Of a stretch of DNA of 64,000 nt, positions 50,950-60,312 are shown piece by piece. The stretch comes from Streptomyces xanthochromogenes (lineage in GTDB: Bacteria > Actinomycetota > Actinomycetes > Streptomycetales > Streptomycetaceae), in the NCBI RefSeq assembly GCF_014650455.1, contig NZ_BMUZ01000009.1, forward strand, positions 186,001-250,000, written 5' to 3'. The notes under the pieces were generated by a model. The model was not told the DNA's origin. It worked only from the letters and a program-made list of their open reading frames with translations, and made no database searches. How positions within the stretch are numbered: the stretch's first letter is position 1; every line of letters starts with the position of its first letter. The position numbers were made by a program, and so were the translations under genes.

Positions 50950-53802
50950 CTAATATGCGAAGGCGACGGCGTCGAGTGCGGCGACGGCGTCCCAGGTGGT
51001 GGGGTCGGTAGTCCCGGCCGGAAGGACCTCGCTGATCAGGTCCCCGGCTGTATGGGCTTTGGTGGTGGCTGCGGTGAGCGTGATGACGGCGCTGGTCCAG
51101 CCCGTCGAGGTCACGCCGACTGCCGAGACGGTGACGGTCTCCTGGTTGGCGGTGTTCTGCCCGAGAACGATCTGCGTCCCAGCGGCCAGCTGGGATGCGA
51201 GCGGGTTGGTGTTGTCCTGGCTGTTGTTGATCGTGATCGAGGTGACACCGCTGGCGACGGTCGTCTTCAGCGTCGTGTGCCAGGCTGCGAAGATCGCATA
51301 GGGCGTGGTGTCTGCCGGGGAGCACTGCAAGGTGACGGTGGCTTCGCCGTTGTCGTCCCAGTCGATCTTGATCGACTCGACGAAGCATTCGATCTGGATC
51401 GCGTTCAGGTTCGGGGGCCGCCTCATCACTCGCACCCGGGTGCCGAGTTCGAGGCCGAGGACCACCGGCCACAGAGCCGGGTACGCCGAGGGGTGCAACT
51501 TGAGCGAGGAGACCCGCGTCGAGGGCTGCTTGTACCGAGACAGGAGGTAATCGGCGGCATCTTGGCATTCTGCTGCCGACGACGAGTTGATACTTCGGGT
51601 CAGCGTCCGCGGCATGTACGCCTGGATGGACGTGGCGTCCTGCGCGGCAAAGGTCTGCCCGGTGCCGCTCTGTGTGACCGTGATCTGGTTGGCGAGGTGC
51701 GTCGGGTCGTAGTCGAGCTGACAGTCCTCGTAGGGGAACTCGCCAGCCGCCACGTTCTCCCCGAATGTGTACGCCGGGGTGAGGGCGTTGTACCGGGCGG
51801 CCCTGGAACGGAAGTTGACGCGCCCGTTCGTGCCGACGAAGTGCTCGCCGTTCTCGGTGTCCACGACGGCTTGCAGGGCCGTGAGGGCGTCCTGTCCACC
51901 GAACGCGGCTGGCCCCATGCTGGTGGTGAGGCCGGTCTGGATGTTCGAGAGGGCGGTTGAGCCAGCGTATTGCAGAATGCGGCTATAGCGGGCATCAGTG
52001 GACTCGCCCGTGAACGAGTTCTTCCACGCCGCATAGATCGCGTCCGTGTTGTTATTGAACAGGTAGCTGCTGAATTCGCAGGCGAACGCGATGTCGCCCT
52101 GCCAGTTATCTCCTGCGGCACCGCCGAGACCGATGTCATACCAGGCGCCGAGGGAATCTGAGACGAGGCCGGTCGGGGTGATGGCTGATGTGAAGCCGGT
52201 GAAGAACCAGTTGTTGCCGTCGAGGGAAGTTCGGATCTCGCCGGCGGCCTGGTTCCATCCGAAGATCGCAAGGTGCCAGTTACCGTCGAGGACGTTGGGA
52301 AAGCTGCCGTTGTTGGCGGTGAAGGTCGTGTTGCCGAAGGAGCCGGTTGGGCCACCGATGACCAGATGCAGGTGGCCGTCAGGGAATATAGACAGGAAGA
52401 TCCTGGAGCCGGTGGCGAAAAGCCCCGTTGCAGCGTGCTGACGGTCCATCGATGACCAGATGCACGCCGCGTCCGTTGGCGTCGGCCCCGTGTACCGGAA
52501 CGCTACGCACCTCGTCCAGGAAGCCGGGTTGGTCGGTCCGGTAATTCCGGCGGTGGTTAGGTCGATTACCGAAGAGGCGAAACCTCCGCCCTGGCCCGGG
52601 CTCGGGTTGGTGAAGGTTGTAACGGTTCCGGAGCTACCAGTGAAGATGCCATTCAGTGGGTCCGTGGCAGTGATCTGTGTACCGGCGGCAATCACGCCCG
52701 GCCCGTACTTTGACCTCGCGATCCCGGCGGCGTTGTAGGCTCCGAACGCTTCCGTAAAGGTCGTCGAGCCCGCTGGGTCATCGAGCCGGTACGCGAAGCG
52801 CGGAGACGCTGCGTTGATAGCTTCGGTCAGTGGATCGTCGAGCTTGACCTGCGACAACAGTGCAAATGCATCAACAGCCGTGGGGCTCACTGTGCCGTAG
52901 GTGCCGTACTTCCACGTGGGAGTCCAGCGCTCGACGAATCCCTCGTACATCGGGTACCAGACCCCGGGCTGCACCCAAGCGCTCGCCGAGCCGCCTTTCT
53001 CGAACTGCCAGGCGTCGACCTGGATCGAGCACGTGGCAGCGGCAGTGGCGGCGACCACGGCGTCGATATCCACTGCCATGGCCCCGGCCGGCGCGGTCGC
53101 TGTGACCGTGATCAGAGTCCAGGAGGCTGTGGCCGACCCGGTCAGGGTGACGGTGGATCCGTAGGTGAAGGAGGTCGCTGGGGCGAGTGGTGCGAGATAC
53201 CAGCCGATGCCCGCCTTCACCTGCAACGTGGTGGACGGGGTGACGTTCCGGATCCGCATCTGCATCGTGTACGTCTGGCCGGGCAGTACCGCCGGCTCCA
53301 TGGTGCGGCAGATCCGAGCTCCGACCGCAGATCCGCTCGGCACGCCGAACTGGAGAACATTCGAGCCTTGGTAGGCCGTGGCAGAGGTGACGATGATGCC
53401 GGAAAATGTGGGGTCGGTGTCGCTGAAGATGTCGGCGTTGTAGACGTTGGCGCCGACCGCGTAGCCGCCGAGGTCCCCGCCCGTCGCCATGATCTGCGAC
53501 AGGAGGTTGATGGACGGCGGCCACATGGCACGCTTGCGGTAGGGCTGGTAGGGCGCGACGTGCCCGTAGAACGGACCGCTGCTGTTGGTCGGGTCGAGGA
53601 CGCCGTCCGTGTTGGCGAGAGTCAGGGACAGTTCGCCGGTTCGGACTTGGTCGAGCTCGTATTGGCGTCCCCGCTGGCTGCCGCCCGTTCCCATGGTGCG
53701 GCCGGTGACCTCGACGAAGCGGTCCCATGGGGCGCCGCCGTTGGCGTTCCAGTACGGCGCCCAGCCGTCCTCGATCAACGGCCAGTTGGGGTTGTTCGCC
53801 AT
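50950..53802 (-). CDS. Large minor tail protein with LamG-like domain
   Basis: The 950-residue protein starts with a distal-tail-like region (DGWAPYWNANGGAPWDRFVEVTGR..., LSLTLANTDGVLDPTNSSGPFYGHVAPYQPYRKRA). A LamG/concanavalin-like domain covers about 390-545 (SRIFLSIFPDGHLHLVIGGPTG; NVLDGNWHLAIFGWNQAAG). The C-terminal part has Ig-like strands. GGTGAGGAGG precedes the ATG at 53802. It follows the tape-measure gene in transcription and is expected at the tail tip, possibly binding host carbohydrate. Confidence 0.85.
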   Translation of the reverse strand: MANNPNWPLIEDGWAPYWNANGGAPWDRFVEVTGRTMGTGGSQRGRQYELDQVRTGELSLTLANTDGVLDPTNSSGPFYGHVAPYQPYRKRAMWPPSINLLSQIMATGGDLGGYAVGANVYNADIFSDTDPTFSGIIVTSATAYQGSNVLQFGVPSGSAVGARICRTMEPAVLPGQTYTMQMRIRNVTPSTTLQVKAGIGWYLAPLAPATSFTYGSTVTLTGSATASWTLITVTATAPAGAMAVDIDAVVAATAAATCSIQVDAWQFEKGGSASAWVQPGVWYPMYEGFVERWTPTWKYGTYGTVSPTAVDAFALLSQVKLDDPLTEAINAASPRFAYRLDDPAGSTTFTEAFGAYNAAGIARSKYGPGVIAAGTQITATDPLNGIFTGSSGTVTTFTNPSPGQGGGFASSVIDLTTAGITGPTNPASWTRCVAFRYTGPTPTDAACIWSSMDRQHAATGLFATGSRIFLSIFPDGHLHLVIGGPTGSFGNTTFTANNGSFPNVLDGNWHLAIFGWNQAAGEIRTSLDGNNWFFTGFTSAITPTGLVSDSLGAWYDIGLGGAAGDNWQGDIAFACEFSSYLFNNNTDAIYAAWKNSFTGESTDARYSRILQYAGSTALSNIQTGLTTSMGPAAFGGQDALTALQAVVDTENGEHFVGTNGRVNFRSRAARYNALTPAYTFGENVAAGEFPYEDCQLDYDPTHLANQITVTQSGTGQTFAAQDATSIQAYMPRTLTRSINSSSAAECQDAADYLLSRYKQPSTRVSSLKLHPSAYPALWPVVLGLELGTRVRVMRRPPNLNAIQIECFVESIKIDWDDNGEATVTLQCSPADTTPYAIFAAWHTTLKTTVASGVTSITINNSQDNTNPLASQLAAGTQIVLGQNTANQETVTVSAVGVTSTGWTSAVITLTAATTKAHTAGDLISEVLPAGTTDPTTWDAVAALDAVAFAY

Positions 53803-53812
53803 GCTCGCCTCC

Positions 53813-56800
53813 TCACCTGGTGGACTGGTAGGACTGCCAGGTCTGCGAGTTGCGGGCACCGAGGCGGACCATCTGCTGTTCGACCTTGTCCCTGAGATCC
53901 CGCTCGGCGAGGATCGAGCCCTGCGCGCTGATCGTCACGCTGTAGTTGTTGATGATCGTGGCGCCCCCTCCTCCCATAGCGAGCCCTGGTGTTCCGAGGG
54001 CGCCGGCTCCAGTTACCGCGGTTGCCAGGCCGCGGGCTGCGGTGGTGGCGTGGTGGGTGGCGTCCTGGATGCCTTGGGCGAGGCCTTGTGGGACGAACTG
54101 GCCGAGGTCGGCGAACACACGGGACGGCGACCGGATGCCAAGGGCCTTCTTGATGGCCGACTGCATCGATTTGGCGATCTTCACCATCTGGGCCTGGATC
54201 GCCTTCTCCTGCGACTGCAGACCCTTGATCAGGCCCTGCGCGGACTGGATGCCCGCCCCGTACATGGAGTCCGCGACCGCCGCGCCCGTCCCGTTGGCCG
54301 CCTTCTGCATTCCGGCCCGCATGGTGTTCATCTGCATGATCTGCGACTTCGATGCCGCCGCCAGGGCGGTCGCCGTAGCACCGGCCTGGTCGACGCCAGC
54401 CGTGGCGAGCTGACTGATCTGGTCGGTGCTCAGCCCCTTGGAACGGAGCACTTGCAGGTCGGCGGCGAACTGCGTTGCCTTCGCGACCTGGGCACTCATG
54501 CTGTTCAGCACGTCGGACGCTGCCATCGGCCTCGTCGCGTCGGGCGAGGCGGTGATGATGGATACGTTCTGCATCATCCCGGCCGAGACCGCGTCGCGTT
54601 CCTTCGTCCAGTCCTTTTGGAGGCTGGTGAGACTGGACTGGGCCGCCTTGATGCGGGCTGCGACGCTGTCGCGGTTGTTGGCGAGGCGCAGGAGCGCCGA
54701 GTTGTCGTTGGCGACCAGTCGCTGCAGGGATTTCTGTGCCGTCCCGAAGTCGACGTAAAGGGACCGGGCAATGTGCGTCGTAGCGGTCTTGACGCTGGCC
54801 GTTGAGCCGGTGAGGCCCTGCAGGAGACCGTGCATGACGTAGCCGCCGAGAGCTGCGAACTTGCGTGACGGCGATCGGATTTCGAGCTCGTCGGCGAAGG
54901 CGGACACGGTGCCCTGAGCGATACCGACGGCTGCACTCTGGACGTTCGCGAAGCGGCTGTTCATGCCGTTCACGAGGCCCTCGATGATCATCTGTCCGGC
55001 GCCGTGCAGCAGGACCCGGTCGCGGGCGGGCGGGCCCTTCCACGAGGGCAGCAAGCTCGTGAGGTGCGACAGCGTGGACTGCACCTTGCCGAACGCAGAC
55101 TCGATGCCGTTGAGCAGGCCATTGATGATGTCGCGCCCGGCACTGACGAGCCAGCTTCCGGCGCCGCGCAGGGCGCCCATCACTTTGCCCTGGATCCCTG
55201 TGATCAGGTTCAGGATTCCGGCGACGGCAGTCTGTACGGCCTGCCGGGCGCTGTTGATCGCGTTGGTGATGGTCGAGCGGATGCTGTTCCACGCCGATGA
55301 CGCGATCGATTTGATGCTGTTCAGCGCCGAGTTCCACATGCTGCGCAGTTCGTTGATCCTCGACTGCACTGCGGTATAGATCGCCATGATCGCGTTGGCG
55401 ATGGCTGACTTGATCGCATTCCAGACCACCGACGCGACCGCCTTGATCGCGTTCCATGCCGTCGACCAAGCGCCAGCCAGGGCACTGGACACGGTCTGCC
55501 AGATGGAGACGAAGAAGTTGATCGTCGCCGCGAAAGCGGTCTTCAGTGCGTTCCACACGGCCAGGCCGACCGTCTTGATGGCGTTCCACGTGAACGTCCA
55601 TGCGGTCTGGAACCACGTGGTTTTCACCGCGATGAACACGATCGCCGCCACGAGAGCGGCAAGCGCGAGGATGATCAGCGAGATGGGGTTGGCGTCCATC
55701 GCCACGTTCAGCGCCCACTGGGCAACGGCCGCGGCCTTCTCCGCCACAGTCGTTGCGATCAGCGCGATCTTCTGCGCTGTCCACGCCGCAGCCGCCCGCA
55801 GACCTGCCACGGCACTGGCTGCCATGGACTTCATGAAGTCCAGCGACGCGAGCGCCGCGGTCCTCATCGCCGTTCCGACCGTGGAAATGCCTGAGGCGAG
55901 ACCTGACCAGGCGGCCCTGCCTGCCGAGGCCGCGGCAGTACCGACAGAGCGCCCGAAGTTGGCGACAGCCGTACCGGCCTTGGAGGCGCCCGACTTGAGG
56001 CCGTCCCAGGCGTACATGCCCTTCAGGCGCATCGTGTCGAACGCACTGCTGGCGCCAGACGCCACGCTCCCCCACGGGACCTTCTTGATGACACCAGCGA
56101 TCCCGGTGACCGCCTTGAACAGCGGGCTGACGGCGCCTGCAATGAATTTGAGGACGGAGCCGGTCAGGACGACGCCGATGGCTATGGCGAGACCTTCGGT
56201 GGCGGTCTTGTGCTGCTCGAAGAAGCTGACGACGGACAGGATCACGGGGATCAGCTGGGTGCCGATGGTGATCGCCGTGGTCGTGACGGCCTCTTTCAGT
56301 TTGCCCATCTGGACGTTGAAGGACTTCTGGGTGATGTCCCAGCCTTCGACGTCCTTGCCGCCGTCCTTCATGGACTTGGCGACCTTGTCGACGCGCTCCT
56401 TGAAGCCGTCCGTGTTCTCACCGGTCAGCTGCAAGGTCGTGTTCAGGCCGATGGCGCCGCCCGCCATCTTCTTGATGGCCTCGGTGTACGTCTGGGCTGC
56501 CGGGCCGCCCTTCTTCAGCTCGGCGTTGAACCCGGTGGTCTTCTGCAGCAGCGTCTTGAACTGGTTGCCCATCGCGTTCTGATCGGCGGGCAGCGCCTTG
56601 ATGGCCTTGGCGAACGCACCGGTGCTCATGGCCCCGGTTTGCAGGTCCGTGGCCAGCTTCTGGACGGGCGCGGGCATGCTCTTGAGCATCGTTTGCAGGT
56701 CCGCGCTGGCTTGCTTGGTCTTGTTGAACGAGTCGAGCAGGACGGTGCCGGACTTGCCCATCTTCGACAGGACGGTCTGGGACAGCAGGTCGAGGGTGCC

Positions 56801-57592
56801 GGTCAGTCCGCGCTGGCCCAACTTGGTGGACACATCTGTCGAGGACAGGCCGAGGCGCTGCATCTCCTGGACGGCGACATTGTTCGGTGCGGCCAGGCTG
56901 CGGATGGTGGCGGCGAGTTCCTGGGTGGCCTCGCGTGCCGAGGTGCCGTGCTGCGTCAGCGTGGCAATGGCGCCGCCGACCTGGGCAAAGCTGATCTTGT
57001 TGGCCGAGGCAATAGGAATAACGGTGGACAGAGCTCCGGAAAACTCCTCCATGGTGATCTTGCCCTCGCCTGCCGCCGTCTTGATCGCGTTCATGACGCT
57101 GACCGAGTCGGACGCCTTGAGGTGGTACGAGGCCATGACGCTGGTCATGGCATTCGTGACGTCCTTGAGCGATGCACCTTCCTCGCGCGCGCCCTGAGCC
57201 GCGGCCTTCAAGACCTTGAGGCCGTCGGCTCCTCGGTAGCCGGCCTTCTCGACCTGGTACATGCCGTCGGCGAGCTCTTTCGTCGACGTGCCGGTCTCAC
57301 GGGCCAGCGACAGGACACCGTCCGAGACCATCTTCAGCTTCGACGTCGACTCGCCACAGGCCGTCACCAGGAGGTTCATCTGCTGCTGGAAATCACCAGC
57401 CGCTTTGACGCCGTAGGCGACAAAGCCGAGCCCCACGACGGTGGTGGCTTTGCCGACCTTGGTGAGCATCCCCGAGAGGCCGCCCATGCGCTGGGTGAAC
57501 GTCTCGCCCGACGCCCCCGCCTGGGTCATCCCCGAGACGAAAGGCGCGGTCTCGGCCCGGAGGCGAACAAAAAGATCGGCAACTTCGGACAT
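53813..57592 (-). CDS. Tail tape measure protein
   Basis: The 1259-residue protein fixes tail length. The N-terminal half matches TP901-type tape measure proteins (AAGDFQQQMNLLVTACGESTSKL, GMYQVEKAGYRGADGLKVLKAAAQGAREEGASL, AIATLTQHGTSAREATQELAATIRSLAAPN). A hydrophobic segment at about 630-655 (ISLIILALAALVAAIVFIAV) may enter the host membrane. The C-terminal repeats contain RSPSRKFAALGGYVMHGLLQGL and RSPSRVFADLGQFVPQGLAQGI. The ATG at 57592 with GAGGGGCGG upstream is preferred to GTG 57598. It is the largest gene here. Confidence 0.96.
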   Translation of the reverse strand: MSEVADLFVRLRAETAPFVSGMTQAGASGETFTQRMGGLSGMLTKVGKATTVVGLGFVAYGVKAAGDFQQQMNLLVTACGESTSKLKMVSDGVLSLARETGTSTKELADGMYQVEKAGYRGADGLKVLKAAAQGAREEGASLKDVTNAMTSVMASYHLKASDSVSVMNAIKTAAGEGKITMEEFSGALSTVIPIASANKISFAQVGGAIATLTQHGTSAREATQELAATIRSLAAPNNVAVQEMQRLGLSSTDVSTKLGQRGLTGTLDLLSQTVLSKMGKSGTVLLDSFNKTKQASADLQTMLKSMPAPVQKLATDLQTGAMSTGAFAKAIKALPADQNAMGNQFKTLLQKTTGFNAELKKGGPAAQTYTEAIKKMAGGAIGLNTTLQLTGENTDGFKERVDKVAKSMKDGGKDVEGWDITQKSFNVQMGKLKEAVTTTAITIGTQLIPVILSVVSFFEQHKTATEGLAIAIGVVLTGSVLKFIAGAVSPLFKAVTGIAGVIKKVPWGSVASGASSAFDTMRLKGMYAWDGLKSGASKAGTAVANFGRSVGTAAASAGRAAWSGLASGISTVGTAMRTAALASLDFMKSMAASAVAGLRAAAAWTAQKIALIATTVAEKAAAVAQWALNVAMDANPISLIILALAALVAAIVFIAVKTTWFQTAWTFTWNAIKTVGLAVWNALKTAFAATINFFVSIWQTVSSALAGAWSTAWNAIKAVASVVWNAIKSAIANAIMAIYTAVQSRINELRSMWNSALNSIKSIASSAWNSIRSTITNAINSARQAVQTAVAGILNLITGIQGKVMGALRGAGSWLVSAGRDIINGLLNGIESAFGKVQSTLSHLTSLLPSWKGPPARDRVLLHGAGQMIIEGLVNGMNSRFANVQSAAVGIAQGTVSAFADELEIRSPSRKFAALGGYVMHGLLQGLTGSTASVKTATTHIARSLYVDFGTAQKSLQRLVANDNSALLRLANNRDSVAARIKAAQSSLTSLQKDWTKERDAVSAGMMQNVSIITASPDATRPMAASDVLNSMSAQVAKATQFAADLQVLRSKGLSTDQISQLATAGVDQAGATATALAAASKSQIMQMNTMRAGMQKAANGTGAAVADSMYGAGIQSAQGLIKGLQSQEKAIQAQMVKIAKSMQSAIKKALGIRSPSRVFADLGQFVPQGLAQGIQDATHHATTAARGLATAVTGAGALGTPGLAMGGGGATIINNYSVTISAQGSILAERDLRDKVEQQMVRLGARNSQTWQSYQSTR

Positions 57593-57630
57593 GAGCACCG
57601 CCCCTCAAGTCCTGGTGGGCGGTGCGCGGA

Positions 57631-58083
57631 TCAGATGCGGGGCCAGCCGACCCGGTAGACGCTCATGTACAGCTGCGGTGCGACGACGGTGATCCCGAAC
57701 CGGTAGGCCGGTCCGAGGAACGGATAGATCGCCCCGTTGCGGAGCCCGGTCTCCAGGGCAAGGCCGTACACGGAAGCGGGCGTCTTGCCGTAAGGCGGGG
57801 AGATACCGGCGCCGGTCCCGACTCTGGTTTCCCAGCCGGCGCCGTAGGACACGACCGGGGTGTGCGTGATGGAGCGGCGTAGCGTGCCCGAGATAACCGC
57901 CGGCCCGCTTCCCGGGTGGGCGGGTGTGGGGGTGCCGCGTTTGTGGGCGCCGCTGGACGCGTTGACCTTGGCCTGGCGTTCGATGGCGTTCGCCAGCTGC
58001 GTCAAAACAGTGCGGGACTTGACCTGCCCGTCTGCGGCGATCTCGGCGAACAAGGCCCGGAAGATCCCGGGACGCAGTTCCAT
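57631..58083 (-). CDS. HK97 gp10-like protein
   Basis: The 150-residue protein resembles HK97 gp10-like neck/tail-completion proteins (VLTQLANAIERQAKVNA...; GPAVISGTLRRSI; SVYGLALETGLRNGAIYPFLGPAYR). GTGAGGCG precedes its ATG, which lies four bases after the stop of the frameshift product of the chaperone gene. Such proteins usually lie before the tail tube gene; here it lies between the chaperones and the tape measure, so the assignment is tentative. Confidence 0.6.
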   Translation of the reverse strand: MELRPGIFRALFAEIAADGQVKSRTVLTQLANAIERQAKVNASSGAHKRGTPTPAHPGSGPAVISGTLRRSITHTPVVSYGAGWETRVGTGAGISPPYGKTPASVYGLALETGLRNGAIYPFLGPAYRFGITVVAPQLYMSVYRVGWPRI

Positions 58084-58087
58084 CGCC

Positions 58088-58354
58088 TCACCCCCGGGCG
58101 TCGCGTTCGGCCTTGCTGCGGGCGCGTTGGGACTCTTTTTCCTCTTGTTCGCTGATCATGCCGAGGAAGTCGAGGGTGTAGCGGCGCACGTAAAGCGGTG
58201 TGGCCTGGAGCTGCTCCCAGGACCAGTGCATGCGCCGCATCAGGATGAAGTCGGCCCATTCAGCGGGGTAGTCGTCGCTGCCCCACGTCCCCTCGATGAT
58301 CGATTCGACCGGGAGGAGAACGTCCTCGTAATACGAGGAGCCAGGGCCTACTGA
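58088..58354 (-). CDS. Tail assembly chaperone extension, -1 frame of the chaperone gene (gpGT-like)
   Basis: This frame overlaps the end of the upstream chaperone ORF by a few bases, is open for 88 codons and has no ATG/GTG/TTG until deep inside, at 58,230. It encodes SSYYEDVLLPVESIIEG...EWADFILMRRMHWSWEQLQATPLYVRRYTLDFLGMI and ends in a charged tail, a typical C-terminal chaperone extension. It should be made by a -1 ribosomal frameshift between 58,351 and 58,420, giving a fusion of about 220 aa. Confidence 0.8.
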   Translation of the reverse strand, partial: SVGPGSSYYEDVLLPVESIIEGTWGSDDYPAEWADFILMRRMHWSWEQLQATPLYVRRYTLDFLGMISEQEEKESQRARSKAERDARG

Positions 58355-58752
58355 GGGGAGACGGTCGCGTTGACCTCGTCCATCATCCGACTGATGATCC
58401 GCATCGGCAGCCGGGCGACGTTATCGACATTGATCGGGCCGATCCGAGGCTGAGCGTCCCCTGATCCCAGCGACTCAAAAAGCGCGACAGGGTCGGCGTC
58501 TTCGGAGATCTCCAGCGGCGGTGTCTGGGAGGCGTCATAGACCTTCCAGGCGACGATGAGCCGGGCGAACACCTCGTACATGACCTTCTGGGCGTCATCC
58601 GGGTCGAGGGGCTGGCCCTTGTCGTCAGTCGGTACGTCCCTGGGGGTGATCTCCCGGGGTGGCAGCAGCTGCGGGTTACGCATCAGCACCGAGACATCGT
58701 CGCCCAGGTCGGGGAACTGCATCAAAACGTAGGGGCTCGTGTAGCCAGGCAT
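58348..58752 (-). CDS. Tail assembly chaperone (gpG-like)
   Basis: The 134-residue protein lies between the major tail protein and the tape measure, the standard position of gpG-type chaperones, which coat the tape measure during tail assembly. The sequence begins PGYTSPYVLMQFPDLGDDVSVLMRNPQLLPP and ends RIISRMMDEVNATVSPQ. GGAGCACCACC precedes the ATG. The ORF downstream in the -1 frame extends it (see separate entry). Confidence 0.85.
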   Translation of the reverse strand: MPGYTSPYVLMQFPDLGDDVSVLMRNPQLLPPREITPRDVPTDDKGQPLDPDDAQKVMYEVFARLIVAWKVYDASQTPPLEISEDADPVALFESLGSGDAQPRIGPINVDNVARLPMRIISRMMDEVNATVSPQ

Positions 58753-58789
58753 GGTGGTGCTCCAAGCTGAGGGCGTCGAGGGCGTCAGA

Positions 58790-58832
58790 CCCCGGTCGTG
58801 CCGTGACGCCCTCACGTGCGGCACGACCGGGG
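58790..58832 (-). terminator. Hairpin between tail tube and chaperone genes
   Basis: CCCCGGTCGTGCCG (58790-58803) pairs perfectly with 58819-58832. It probably reduces transcription downstream of the abundant tail tube protein. Confidence 0.7.
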
Positions 58833-58841
58833 AGTTAATCG

Positions 58842-59993
58842 TCAGTAGGCGGACGTGGTCCAGTTCTTCAGGACGACCTGCATGGCACCGCCGTCGGTGG
58901 CGTTGTTGATGCCGGAGATCTCGAAGTCGGCGGTCACGTAGGTGCCGGACTTGTCGTAGCCGCCCTTGGACCAGCCGGGCGCGGTCGTCGTCAGGGTCAA
59001 GGAGGCCCCGCCGGCGACCAGAGGCTGCGTGAGAACGGCGGACGTCGGGGACGTCTGCAACGCCTGCAGGTACTGGTTGTAGTCCGTGTCCGACTCGTAG
59101 ATCGCCTTGTACTTGATGTCGGCGTCCAGGACCCCGGAGAACACCTCGCGAGGCTGCTGCGAGCCATTGGAGGCGTGGATGGCCTCGACGTCGCGCTTCA
59201 GGGTGAGGTCGTAGGACAGGCCGCGTGTGGAGGCACCGCCGGAGTTGGTCATGGCCCACTGCCAGCCGAGCATCGGCTGAACGGCTGTGAACGTAGGGGC
59301 GGACAGGCTGCCTTGGATGGCGCCGATCCAGCCGGTCATCTTGGCGTCGAGGGTCGCCATGCCCTTCGGGTCGATCTTGAGGCCGACCTCACCGAGCATG
59401 CAGCCCGGGTAGCCCCAGCCTTCGAGGACGTTGTAGTCGACGAAGGAGTACGTCGGCTTGGCGACCGTCGCGGATTGCTTGAACGTGTGCGTCGTCTGCG
59501 ACAGAACGGTCACGGCCGAGCTGTGCGCCTTGGTGAGACCGCCGACCGGCGTGGTGATCGGGATCGTGTACGGCCCGGAGCCCGACGGCGTACCGGTGAT
59601 CGCGTACTCCAGGTTGGCGGCCGTATCGATCGCGATCGTCGAGCCGGCCGGGATCGTGGCCGCCACCGAGATCGACGTCGCGCCGACGGTCGTCGACGCC
59701 GACAGGGTCGTCGAAACGCCCGCCGACACCGTGTCCGGGCCGATGATCCGCAGAAAGTAGCCGAGGCAGTCCGGATACGCAGGGAGCTCCACTGACGCGG
59801 AGGTCTCCCCCACACCCTGGTACAGGCCTTGCAGGTTGGTGTCGCTGGCCCGGTAGGAGACGTCCTTGAGCTGCGTGTACTCGATGTTGAAGTCGGACTT
59901 CGTGACCGGAATGTAGAACGTGGGTGCCAGGAAGGTGCCCTGTACGGACTCCTTGGCGATGCCGATCCATCCGAGCCGGGAGAGGAGTGTCAC
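58842..59993 (-). CDS. Major tail tube protein
   Basis: The 383-residue protein begins TLLSRLGWIGIAKESVQGTFLAPTFYIPVTKSDFN, typical of phage tail tube proteins, and has beta-rich repeats (TTVGATSISVAATIPAGSTIAIDTAANLEYAITGTPSGSG) that may be an inserted decoration loop. The location before the chaperone and tape measure genes fits. It overlaps the upstream small gene by 4 bp (ATGA). Confidence 0.88.
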   Translation of the reverse strand: MTLLSRLGWIGIAKESVQGTFLAPTFYIPVTKSDFNIEYTQLKDVSYRASDTNLQGLYQGVGETSASVELPAYPDCLGYFLRIIGPDTVSAGVSTTLSASTTVGATSISVAATIPAGSTIAIDTAANLEYAITGTPSGSGPYTIPITTPVGGLTKAHSSAVTVLSQTTHTFKQSATVAKPTYSFVDYNVLEGWGYPGCMLGEVGLKIDPKGMATLDAKMTGWIGAIQGSLSAPTFTAVQPMLGWQWAMTNSGGASTRGLSYDLTLKRDVEAIHASNGSQQPREVFSGVLDADIKYKAIYESDTDYNQYLQALQTSPTSAVLTQPLVAGGASLTLTTTAPGWSKGGYDKSGTYVTADFEISGINNATDGGAMQVVLKNWTTSAY

Positions 59994-60241
59994 TGCGGCT
60001 CACCTCCCTTGCCGTCCTCGGCGGACGCGGTCTTGCGAGGGCGGGACTTGGCCGCCTCGACGGGGGACTTGTCGTGCTCGGGATCCGGCTCGTCGTCGAC
60101 GGCCGTCCAGCCGTCCAGGAGCACCGGGCGATCGGTGACGTCGCCCGACTCGACGACGTAAGGCAGCTGTTCGGGCTCGTCGTCGGTGGCCGGCGTGGCC
60201 GCGAAGGTCCACGCGTAGGGGGTCGTGTTGCGCTGGCGCAC
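59990..60241 (-). CDS. Small acidic protein upstream of tail tube
   Basis: An 83-residue protein (RQRNTTPYAWTFAATPATDDEPEQLPYVVESGDVTDRPVLLDGWTAVDDEPDPEHDKSPVEAAKSRPRKTASAEDGKGG in outline). GTG at 60241 with GGGAGAG at 5 nt. Unknown role; the position suggests a virion or assembly factor. Confidence 0.65.
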   Translation of the reverse strand: MRQRNTTPYAWTFAATPATDDEPEQLPYVVESGDVTDRPVLLDGWTAVDDEPDPEHDKSPVEAAKSRPRKTASAEDGKGGEPQ

Positions 60242-60269
60242 AGGGCTCTCCCGTGTCGGGTCGTGGGAA

Positions 60270-60296
60270 AGCCCCCGGCCAGACGGCCCGGGGGCT
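60270..60296 (-). terminator. Hairpin between connector and tail genes
   Basis: AGCCCCCGG (60270-60278) pairs with CCGGGGGCT (60288-60296). Confidence 0.65.
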
Positions 60297-60312
60297 GGAA
60301 AAGGGGTGGGGG

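Noticed and set aside
53775..56075. Open frame of 766 codons on the minus strand inside the tape measure gene
   Set aside because: It overlaps the tape measure frame on the same strand in another frame and has no domain-like sequence.
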